Positions 1-6,805 of a stretch of 64,000 nucleotides of DNA are shown here, in pieces. The stretch comes from Coriobacteriia bacterium (GTDB lineage: Bacteria; Actinomycetota; Coriobacteriia; WRKU01; JAENWW01), in the NCBI GenBank assembly GCA_016649875.1, contig JAENWW010000004.1:1-64000 (forward strand), in the 5' to 3' direction. The notes beneath the pieces are model-generated. The model had not been told where the DNA came from, searched no databases, and saw only the letters and a program-made list of their open reading frames with translations. Numbering within the stretch: the stretch's first letter is position 1; the number at the start of each line of letters is the position of its first letter. The translations under genes were made by a program, and so were the position numbers.

Positions 1-1
1 C

Positions 2-571
2 CAATACGGCAGCGTGCTTCCCCAGATAAAAACCGTTCGTCTTGAAGAGAACATTGCCGAAAAAATCGCTCGCCTTAACCGTACCACCACCGCCCGTGAC
101 ATGTATGACCTGGCATGGATTGCGAATACGCCCGCAATTTCAAAATCACTCGACCTTGCTCTGATTCGTCGCCTTGCCGTGCTCAAGATATGGGTGGATA
201 CGAATGGTATGCACGCAGGTTCGATGGCTTGGAGCCCAGGTCACGAAGGATCAACGTTTGGCGCAGAACATTGGTTGCGCGTTCGCGATAAGAACGAATT
301 CGACCTTGAAGACATCGGTGCGCTGACGGTTCCGGTGCCATCTACAAGCGAACTTTGCGATGCCGTCCGCTTTGGCTTTGCGTTTCTTGCCGATATGGAT
401 AACGATGAGCAAACGCTTGCTGAATCCAACGAACGGGACCGCTCGCTGGCAATACGGCTGCTGCAAGATCTTCCCGATGGCCGACTGGCGAATATCGGAT
501 TGTACTGGCCTTCTTATGAGTTACTGCGATTTGTTTTTGGTAGATTAGAAGTACCGCAGTTCGGAAGCTAA
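2..571 (+). CDS. AbiEii-type nucleotidyltransferase toxin, C-terminal part (5' end outside window)
   Basis: The frame is open to the left edge, so only the C-terminal part of about 190 residues is visible. The stretch LPQIKTVRLEENIAEKIARL followed by the (A)RDMYDLAWI motif is the hallmark of the second half of AbiEii/AbiGii toxins (DUF1814), which belong to the nucleotidyltransferase superfamily. The family transfers nucleotides to tRNA or other targets and acts as the toxin of abortive-infection toxin-antitoxin pairs. The catalytic GS...D residues would lie upstream of the window, and the AbiEi antitoxin gene is also expected there. The protein ends normally with no frameshift. It lies in what I interpret as a defence island. 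The family call rests on the C-terminal motif alone; whether the protein is active cannot be judged. Confidence 0.7.
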   Translation, partial: QYGSVLPQIKTVRLEENIAEKIARLNRTTTARDMYDLAWIANTPAISKSLDLALIRRLAVLKIWVDTNGMHAGSMAWSPGHEGSTFGAEHWLRVRDKNEFDLEDIGALTVPVPSTSELCDAVRFGFAFLADMDNDEQTLAESNERDRSLAIRLLQDLPDGRLANIGLYWPSYELLRFVFGRLEVPQFGS

Positions 572-628
572 GAATCCCAGCGGTGGAAGACGCGCAATGA
601 GCGCCCAGACGCTGCTGGAGCAGTGAAA

Positions 629-634
629 TATAAT
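629..634 (+). promoter_or_regulatory. candidate -10 element before small membrane protein gene
   Basis: A perfect TATAAT lies 33 bp before the ATG at 668, in the gap after the toxin gene. I see no convincing -35 hexamer at the right spacing, so this is weak support for a separate promoter. Confidence 0.3.
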
Positions 635-667
635 GCTCAATAGCAATCACAATTGATTAGAGAAGAT

Positions 668-889
668 ATGTCTGCAAGTATTCAAGAGCTTCGCAAAATG
701 ACGGATGAGGAATTGATATGTGCTCATGATGAGTGCGCAAAAAATACAAGCGTTGGAGTTAGCTATTATCTAGATGAACTGCAACGCAGGAGCATAGAGC
801 GCTCAAATCGATTAATGAATAGATCAACAATCGCCATCGTCATCATGACCGCTGTGATACTTATTGCAACTGTGTTTAATATGCATTAG
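668..889 (+). CDS. small single-span membrane protein of unknown function
   Basis: This encodes 73 residues from the ATG at 668, which has an AGAGAAG ribosome site just upstream; an in-frame TTG at 653 is a less likely start. The N-terminal half is soluble and charged (IQELRKMTDEELICAHDECA, then a YYLDELQRR segment). The C-terminus is one hydrophobic helix (about residues 52-72, TIAIVIMTAVILIATVF) ending almost at the stop. Small proteins of this layout, with a MTDEEL...YYL-EL-RR motif and a C-terminal anchor, recur as hypothetical proteins near defence and restriction loci, as I recall. No function is known to me. It sits between an AbiEii toxin and a HEPN gene, so it could be an accessory of either, or an independent island gene. 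Confidence 0.6.
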   Translation: MSASIQELRKMTDEELICAHDECAKNTSVGVSYYLDELQRRSIERSNRLMNRSTIAIVIMTAVILIATVFNMH

Positions 890-1415
890 CATTTTCAGCT
901 TAATCAAATATGCCCCAGGATATCTGTCGCAACTGTCGCACCTAACATGTGACGTTATATGCGAAATCTCATGCGGTGAATCAGACAACGATAAAGCTAA
1001 TCCGATATTCTGCGTACTATCCCGTTTATTCCCACTCTATTGTTAAGAAAATCCCCTCAGTCGCTCCAGTTCGGGAATAAATGGTTCAAAGAGATGTTTC
1101 TTTTAGAAATACGACGAAGCTTTTGAACTCAAAATGAACTCACCTATTTGAGAGTCATTTATTCCCCTGTTGCGAGTTGATAAGGAATAAATTGGAGAGA
1201 GAATTAATAAAGCTGCACTTAACTTCGCGCCAACTATAGAGCGCCCCTCCACCTTTCAAAATATCAAAGATTATGTCCGGACAACAACAGGGGGCTTGCT
1301 TCAACAATCTATATGATTGCCCGTCTTGTTAATTGCCAGGGAGAACAGGGGGGGCTTGTGCGCATGAAGCCACGTCGACACCCCTAGGAGGCTCAAAAAC
1401 CGTTCTTCTTATGCT
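890..1415. other. intergenic stretch with GGAATAAAT repeats, no gene seen
   Basis: No coding frame here looks real. The stretch is AT-rich and holds several copies of a GGGAATAAAT-like word in both orientations (near 1024, 1073, 1156 and 1193). The sequence AACAGGGGGCTTG is also nearly repeated near 1287 and 1345. I see no tRNA, no terminator with a T-run and no transposase remnant. Confidence 0.5.
1073..1166. repeat. 11-bp perfect inverted repeat GGGAATAAATG, 72-bp spacer
   Basis: GGGAATAAATG at 1073-1083 is matched by CATTTATTCCC at 1156-1166. The arms are too far apart for a simple terminator hairpin. They may be paired protein-binding sites or the ends of a small decayed element. Confidence 0.5.
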
Positions 1416-2369
1416 CTATAGCGACATTGCATCTTCCAGTTTTTTTGCGAAATCCTTGAGTTCAGAGAAAACGGCACAAATATCGAGATCCCGGTCGCTG
1501 CCTTTAATCTGAAATACAATCTGCCCACCTCTTATTTCGGGGATAGCGATATCGTGCGCGAGCACGTTCCTTAGGCCCACGTTAGGAATTTTACCTAACT
1601 TACCTTCACAAAACTCTTTGAATAATCCTTTTCGTCCATCGGCGTTCTTTAAATTAGCGTTTATATGCTTGTCAATTATGCGCCTGAAATGAAGATTCAA
1701 AATATTAGTATCTTTATCTGGAATTTTGTTAACAATTTTTGACTTAACAAAACTTTCGGTCAATATGAACGCCGACAGAATCAGTGCCTTTTTTGCAATA
1801 TCCACATCGTCCAGGCTGTCGACTTTGCTCTCAATATCGGATATCTCGGCGATATATTTCTCATATTCTAGACCGAACTCTCTATATAGACGATAATCCT
1901 CGTCATCAGCTCCTCCCCAGCACCTAGTCCGCTCAGGGTAGTTATTCATCTCACCGCCATTTTCATAGAAGGTTCCTTCGGGAACGCCTTTTTCTCTTAG
2001 GAAGCCAACAACCTCCTCCTTTATCTCGGGTAACTCTGGAATTCTCAGCTTGATACTCGAGACATCATCTCTGCAGCTTCGATCATTTACAATGGCTGCT
2101 TTTTCGAAAAAGACTTCAATATGACTATCGATTACCCCAGACCGAGCTACCATTCTAACGGCCTCAGTAAATCCAATGTCTTTACCGAATGGTAAGTCGA
2201 TTTCAAAATAATCTAGCAGCTCTTCGAGTACAGTTTCATCCAGCGTGTCTAAAGATGGCCACTCTACGTAACTCCCATATGCGCCATCGCCACTAGCACC
2301 TGTATCTTCGTCAATGTATGGATTAATAATATCCATCATGTTCTCGATGAAGTCAGCATCACTGTCCAT
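1416..2369 (-). CDS. HEPN-domain protein, putative RNase effector
   Basis: This 317-residue protein has a C-terminal third that looks like a HEPN domain. A helix beginning AKKALILSAFILTESFVKSK is followed by RNVLAHD at residues 267-273, which fits the HEPN nuclease signature R-x4-6-H (R267, H272). HEPN proteins with this motif are usually metal-independent RNases acting in abortive infection or toxin-antitoxin systems. The N-terminal two thirds are acidic and I recognise no domain there; they could be a sensor or an antitoxin-like part. The start is well supported by a GGAGG ribosome site, and a CACTATAGTG palindrome lies at 2384-2393, just upstream of that site. The gene is divergent from the large restriction operon and shares its upstream region. 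There is no obvious partner gene beside it. The catalytic role is inferred from the motif. Confidence 0.65.
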   Translation of the reverse strand: MDSDADFIENMMDIINPYIDEDTGASGDGAYGSYVEWPSLDTLDETVLEELLDYFEIDLPFGKDIGFTEAVRMVARSGVIDSHIEVFFEKAAIVNDRSCRDDVSSIKLRIPELPEIKEEVVGFLREKGVPEGTFYENGGEMNNYPERTRCWGGADDEDYRLYREFGLEYEKYIAEISDIESKVDSLDDVDIAKKALILSAFILTESFVKSKIVNKIPDKDTNILNLHFRRIIDKHINANLKNADGRKGLFKEFCEGKLGKIPNVGLRNVLAHDIAIPEIRGGQIVFQIKGSDRDLDICAVFSELKDFAKKLEDAMSL

Positions 2370-2488
2370 TGCCGTTGCGCCTCCACTATAGTGCAGTCAA
2401 CTGATATATGCTCACAAGTATAATCTTCTGTAGATAGTCAATGATGAGGGGGCGCTTGCATATAGTACGCAAATTGACCCGGCGTTCT

Positions 2489-2520
2489 ATTCACTATGAC
2501 GTGCTCACGTCATAGTGAAT
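2489..2520. repeat. 32-bp near-perfect palindrome, candidate operator
   Basis: Two 15-bp arms match exactly (ATTCACTATGACGTG and its complement) around a 2-nt centre, CT. There is no T-run, so it is not an ordinary terminator. Its place in the divergent upstream region, and the core CACTAT shared with the palindrome at 2384-2393, make a repressor-binding site likely. The small RHH-like protein at 2782 is a natural candidate to bind it. This is inference from position and symmetry. Confidence 0.6.
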
Positions 2521-2521
2521 G

Positions 2522-2549
2522 CGGGGAATAAATTTAAAGAGGGTTTTTC
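2522..2549 (+). repeat. diverged direct copy of the 1073 repeat
   Basis: GGGGAATAAATTTAAAGAGG here resembles GGGAATAAATGGTTCAAAGA at 1073, and the similarity continues into a T-rich stretch. The two copies bracket the HEPN gene, which suggests that gene arrived or moved as a cassette. Confidence 0.4.
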
Positions 2550-2781
2550 GTAACGCAGTGATTTATTTTCGGCTTATAAGTTGAGGAGCAAGCAGAAAAG
2601 AAATCGATAAAGCATCGCGCCCCTTTCCAGCAGCAAACAGGTTACATGCAAGGCTGAAATGAAACGGTCCGTATCGTAATTGCAAAATTCTTTCTAGCAA
2701 ATCTAGCCAACAGCAAAAGTTCGATATGAAAGTAGTGCTAAACTTTATATAAATTATTTCAGCCGTAGGAGGCTTTTGGCG

Positions 2782-2979
2782 ATGAACGAAAACGAACTGA
2801 AGAAGGCACTTCTAAATGGCAAAAAGAGCGAACGCATTATCTTCGCTGTAACTCCTGAGATGAAACAGGCTGTCGGCAAACTAGCTGAAGAAAAATGCAC
2901 CAACGTCAGCGCGCTGTTGGTTTCACTCCTCGCAGATGAGTTGCTGGAAAACCAGGATGCGCTTGGAGAGGCGCATTAA
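2782..2979 (+). CDS. small ribbon-helix-helix-like protein, first gene of the restriction operon
   Basis: This encodes 65 residues from the ATG at 2782, nine bases after a GGAGG ribosome site; an in-frame TTG at 2776 sits too close to that site. After a lysine-rich start it reads RIIFAVTPEMKQAVGKLAEE, then NVSALLVSLLADELLE. This strand-helix-helix pattern is typical of Arc/MetJ/CopG-type DNA-binding proteins. Its stop overlaps the start of the helicase gene (TAATG), so the two are translationally coupled. A small RHH protein at the head of an operon, next to a 32-bp palindrome, suggests an autorepressor that keeps the restriction genes in check. It could also be a structural subunit of the complex. 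No closer family was recognised. Confidence 0.6.
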   Translation: MNENELKKALLNGKKSERIIFAVTPEMKQAVGKLAEEKCTNVSALLVSLLADELLENQDALGEAH

Positions 2980-5900
2980 TGGACATCGAATCATTTGACA
3001 ACAAATCCCGCATTGTCAAAGACGATCTCGTTAAGCTCCTGAAATCAGGAGATAGGGTATCCGTCGCCTCGACCTGCTTCTCAATCTATGCCTACCAAGA
3101 GCTTGCAGAACAGCTCGATGGTCTTGATGGGTTCCGCTTCATATACACTTCCCCCGCCTTCCTTGGGCGCAAAGCTGACAAAGCACAGCGAGAGTTTTAT
3201 ATTCCACGATTGAACCGCGAGCGAAGCCTTTATGGGACTCGGTTTGAGGTAAAACTTCGAAACGAACTCACCCAACGAGCAATTGCTCGAGAGTGTGCCG
3301 AATGGGTCAAGTCCAAAGCGCAATTCAGGTCATTTGAAGGCGAGCAATCCATGAACAGTTTCATGGGGGTTGAGTCATCTGATGACAATTTTGTCTACAT
3401 GCCTTTCGAGGAATTTACCACAAGCGGGTTGGGCACGAAGCCTTCTGTCTCTCGCTATCTCATGACCATGAGACAGGGCGCGCCAGCGTCAACAGAGCTA
3501 CTGCGCATGTTCGACCAAGCCTGGAATGACGATGCGCTCCAAGACATCACCGAACAGGTGATAGAGTCTATTACTACGGTGTATCGCGAGAATGCGCCCG
3601 AACTGATTTACTATTCTGCGCTTTTCAATATATTCAACGAGTTCCTCGATGATATTTCGGAAGACGTGCTTCCCAATGAGGGTACAGGTTTTCGCGAGTC
3701 TGCTGTCTGGGGCAAGCTCTATGACTTTCAGCGCGATGCGGCGATATCGATCATCAACAAGATGGAAACCTACAACGGCTGCATCCTCGCAGACAGCGTC
3801 GGCTTGGGCAAGACGTTTACCGCCCTTGCGGTCATCCGATATTATGAGTCGCGCAACCGTAACGTTCTAGTGTTGTGTCCTAAGAAGCTAAAAGACAACT
3901 GGCTGACTTTTCGATCCAATCTCGTGAACAATCCCATAGCATCGGACAAACTGCGCTATGACATTCTCTTCCACACCGACTTATCACGTGAGCGCGGCGA
4001 CTCCTGTTGCGGTCTTCCTATCGATCGTATCAACTGGGGAAACTACGACCTTGTTGTGATAGACGAATCGCATAACTTCAGAAATGGAGCGGGCACAGCG
4101 AGCAAGAACGACGATAAGGAAAATCGCTATCTGAAACTGCTCAACCGTATCGTGCGCGATGGTGTTCAGACCAAAGTACTCATGCTGTCAGCCACGCCTG
4201 TGAACAACCGGTTCAATGACTTAAAAAATCAGCTTGCCCTTGCGTACGAGGGCGATAAAGACAACTGGGCAGGAAGGCTGAGCATCGAAGGTGACGTCGA
4301 TTCCGTGTTTCGCGCCGCCCAGGCAGCCTATAACGCTTGGTCAAAACTCCCTTCGGCCGAGCGCACCACCGACATGCTCACTGACATGCTAAGTTTCGAC
4401 TTCTTCAAGATACTCGATGAGGTCACCGTTGCTCGTTCGCGCAAGCACATCCAGAGGCACTACGACATGAACGCTCTTGGGCCCTTTCCGAAGAGGAATA
4501 AGCCGATTTCCAAACGTGCGAAGCTCACAACGCTCGAAAACGCAATCAACTATAAAGAGATTTACGATGCCCTCGATCAGTTGTCCCTTGCGGTCTACAT
4601 GCCCTCGCAATACCTGCTTCCAAGCAGGCTCCTGAAATACTCGAATCCTGATGGCGAAGGTGGTGGCTTAACAACCGCAGGTCGTGAACAGGGGATCCGC
4701 AAACTCATGCAGATGAATCTCCTCAAGCGACTTGAAAGCTCCGTCCATTCCTTCAGGATGACCTTAAAAAGAGTCCGGGACTATATCGCAGGTGTCGATG
4801 CGGTCATTGACCAATTTTCTCTTGCCAAGACGGGAATAGTCGAGGATATAGGTTTTCCTTTCGACCTTGATGACGATGATTCTGAGATGCCGGTATTTGA
4901 GGTCGGCGGGAAGACGAAGTTCGAAATTGCCGACCTTGACTACATCTCTTGGCAACGTGATCTTTTGAAGGACCTTGAAACACTTGATCTTCTCTTGCTC
5001 ATGGTTGATGACATCACTCCCGATAATGATGCAAAACTCATTGACCTTTGCGAGACCATCAAGGGAAAGGCCTCCAACCCCTTAAATGGCAATAACAAGA
5101 AAGTGATTATTTTCACAGCTTTCGCTGATACAGCAAACTACCTCTTTGAGCATGTATCGAGTTATGCAAAAGAGGAAATAGGCTTGGAGGCTGCTCTTAT
5201 TACGGGCAAGTCGTCACCAAAGTGCACTATCAAAAATATACCCAACGACATGAATACGATCCTTACTTGCTTCTCACCGGAATCGAAGGAGCGCGACACA
5301 GTATATCCCCACTTCCAAGGCAATGATATCGATGTGCTTATAGCCACCGACTGTATTTCTGAAGGGCAGAACCTGCAAGACTGCGACTACCTGATCAACT
5401 ACGATATCCATTGGAACCCTGTGCGTATCGTGCAGCGATTCGGTCGTATCGACCGAATCGGATCGAAAAATGATGTTATCCAGTTGGTAAACTACTGGCC
5501 CGACATCGAACTGGATGAATACATCAAGTTGAAAAGCCGTATCGAACAGAAGATGCGCGCGACGGTGCTTACCTCTACTGGGGATGACGATTACATCAAC
5601 GAAGCAGAGCAAGGGGACTTGGAATACCGTGAAAAACAACTGCGCCAAATGCAGGATGAAGTCGTCGATCTGGAAGACGTTTCAGGCGGTGTATCCATAA
5701 CCGACTTAGGACTTAACGAATTCCGGATGGATCTTTTGGGCTACCACGATGAGAACCCGAATATCGAGAACATACCCCATGGCGTACATGCCGTAGTACA
5801 CGGCGAAGAACCGGGCATTATCTTCATTTTGCGCAATATAAGCAAAGACGAACATATCTGCAGCAAGAACCAACTCCATCCGTTCTATTTGGTGTATGTG

Positions 5901-6209
5901 AAGGATGACGGCGAAGTTCTCAACACTCATCTTCAACCCAAAAAGGTGCTCGATTGGATGCGACTTCTCTGTAGAGGAAAAGCTGATCCCGATAAAGAGT
6001 TATGTGTCCGCTTCAATAAGGCTACAAAAGATGGGCGTGACATGAGTTTCGCTTCAGATCTCCTTGAGAAAGCGATAGCTTCAGTAATCGAAGTAAAGGA
6101 TGAATCGGATATCGACAGCTTCTTCGGTGATGGCACAACGAGCTTCTTGGAAAACGACATCTCAGGTTTGGACGACTTTGAACTCATCTGCTTTTTGGTG
6201 GTGCGCTGA
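2979..6209 (+). CDS. SNF2-type helicase with degenerate phospholipase D-like N-terminus
   Basis: This is a 1,076-residue superfamily 2 helicase/translocase. The N-terminal 200 or so residues resemble the PLD-like domain often fused to SNF2 helicases (VSVASTCFSIYAYQELAEQL, later FEEFTTSGLG), but I see no HxK catalytic pair, so nuclease activity there is doubtful. The ATPase core is complete: Walker A GLGKT (275-279), DESH (362-365), the SATP motif (about 404-407), and a C-terminal RecA lobe with LIATDCISEGQNLQ and QRFGRIDR (819-826). Its start overlaps the small upstream gene and its stop overlaps the DUF4391 gene (TGATG), so it belongs to one operon with Mod and Res. The likely role is DNA translocation, or recognition of invading DNA, for the restriction module. 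DISARM also uses PLD and SNF2 proteins, but its DUF1998 protein is absent here. Confidence 0.75.
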   Translation: MDIESFDNKSRIVKDDLVKLLKSGDRVSVASTCFSIYAYQELAEQLDGLDGFRFIYTSPAFLGRKADKAQREFYIPRLNRERSLYGTRFEVKLRNELTQRAIARECAEWVKSKAQFRSFEGEQSMNSFMGVESSDDNFVYMPFEEFTTSGLGTKPSVSRYLMTMRQGAPASTELLRMFDQAWNDDALQDITEQVIESITTVYRENAPELIYYSALFNIFNEFLDDISEDVLPNEGTGFRESAVWGKLYDFQRDAAISIINKMETYNGCILADSVGLGKTFTALAVIRYYESRNRNVLVLCPKKLKDNWLTFRSNLVNNPIASDKLRYDILFHTDLSRERGDSCCGLPIDRINWGNYDLVVIDESHNFRNGAGTASKNDDKENRYLKLLNRIVRDGVQTKVLMLSATPVNNRFNDLKNQLALAYEGDKDNWAGRLSIEGDVDSVFRAAQAAYNAWSKLPSAERTTDMLTDMLSFDFFKILDEVTVARSRKHIQRHYDMNALGPFPKRNKPISKRAKLTTLENAINYKEIYDALDQLSLAVYMPSQYLLPSRLLKYSNPDGEGGGLTTAGREQGIRKLMQMNLLKRLESSVHSFRMTLKRVRDYIAGVDAVIDQFSLAKTGIVEDIGFPFDLDDDDSEMPVFEVGGKTKFEIADLDYISWQRDLLKDLETLDLLLLMVDDITPDNDAKLIDLCETIKGKASNPLNGNNKKVIIFTAFADTANYLFEHVSSYAKEEIGLEAALITGKSSPKCTIKNIPNDMNTILTCFSPESKERDTVYPHFQGNDIDVLIATDCISEGQNLQDCDYLINYDIHWNPVRIVQRFGRIDRIGSKNDVIQLVNYWPDIELDEYIKLKSRIEQKMRATVLTSTGDDDYINEAEQGDLEYREKQLRQMQDEVVDLEDVSGGVSITDLGLNEFRMDLLGYHDENPNIENIPHGVHAVVHGEEPGIIFILRNISKDEHICSKNQLHPFYLVYVKDDGEVLNTHLQPKKVLDWMRLLCRGKADPDKELCVRFNKATKDGRDMSFASDLLEKAIASVIEVKDESDIDSFFGDGTTSFLENDISGLDDFELICFLVVR

Positions 6210-6805
6210 TGCTAGGTTTGCCAAGCACAACCGAGGTGAACAGGCGCTTACCCAAAGAAGCATTTTATCGAAATCTCAACTTAGACAAGAAAACGCGAGA
6301 GCAATTTGTGTCCGAGGTAGAGCGCATAATGGTGGTGAACAGTATCAAGTCCGCGACAGTAAATATCCCTGACGGCAAAGTTGTACATGAGATTATGGTA
6401 CTCAACATTGAACTCAAGGGTAGCGAGCTGCCAAAGCAGATTCTGGAAGCCATATCGAAGGCAAATGCTCATCAACTCATATTTGTTTTTGGAAAAGGTG
6501 GGCAATCGGCAGTTTATCGTCATGGACTACACGTATCAAACAAGATTGAGTCTTTGACTCTTGGCGGCGCTAACTTGGATGTCGCCTGGGACTCAATCGT
6601 TTCGCAGGTTGCGTTCGGAAACACAGAAGCAGTTGATATCGATGAGCGAATTGAAAAACAGAAACGATTAGCATCTCTTAAACTTGAGGTAGAGACTCTG
6701 AAGAAAAGTTGCATGAAGGAAAAGCAGATTAACAAGCGCAACACATTATTTGAACAATTAAAGGCAGCAAGAGAAGAACTTCAGACGATCGAGGAAGGCA
6801 ACTAA
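6209..6805 (+). CDS. DUF4391 domain protein
   Basis: This 198-residue protein matches the DUF4391 family from its opening (LPSTTEVNRRLPKEAFYRNL) and the conserved EIMVLNIELKGSELPKQILE segment, followed by a core containing HQLIFVFG. The last 50 residues are a charged, probably coiled-coil helix (KQKRLASLKLEVETLKKSCM and onward). The biochemical function of the family is unknown to me. It is typically found between a PLD/SNF2 helicase gene and a type III-like Mod gene, exactly as here. The start overlaps the helicase stop, and the mod ATG follows the stop directly. It may be a bridging or specificity subunit for the helicase-Mod-Res assembly. That role is inferred from context only. Confidence 0.75.
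   Translation: MLGLPSTTEVNRRLPKEAFYRNLNLDKKTREQFVSEVERIMVVNSIKSATVNIPDGKVVHEIMVLNIELKGSELPKQILEAISKANAHQLIFVFGKGGQSAVYRHGLHVSNKIESLTLGGANLDVAWDSIVSQVAFGNTEAVDIDERIEKQKRLASLKLEVETLKKSCMKEKQINKRNTLFEQLKAAREELQTIEEGN

Larger units (their letters stand above)
2370..2781. other. divergent regulatory region between HEPN gene and restriction operon
   Basis: This gap separates two divergent genes and should hold both promoters. It contains the palindrome CACTATAGTG (2384-2393), a 32-bp near-perfect palindrome (2489-2520), a copy of the GGGAATAAAT repeat (from 2522) and an AT-rich TTTATATAAAT stretch (about 2744-2754), a plausible -10 region for the rightward operon. No gene is seen. Confidence 0.5.

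Noticed and set aside
864..1046. 60-residue frame after the small membrane protein
   Set aside because: It starts inside the previous gene, has no ribosome site, and its composition looks random.
1280..1360. Possible CRISPR repeat pair (AACAGGGGGCTTG twice)
   Set aside because: There are only two short imperfect copies, with no further units, leader or cas genes.
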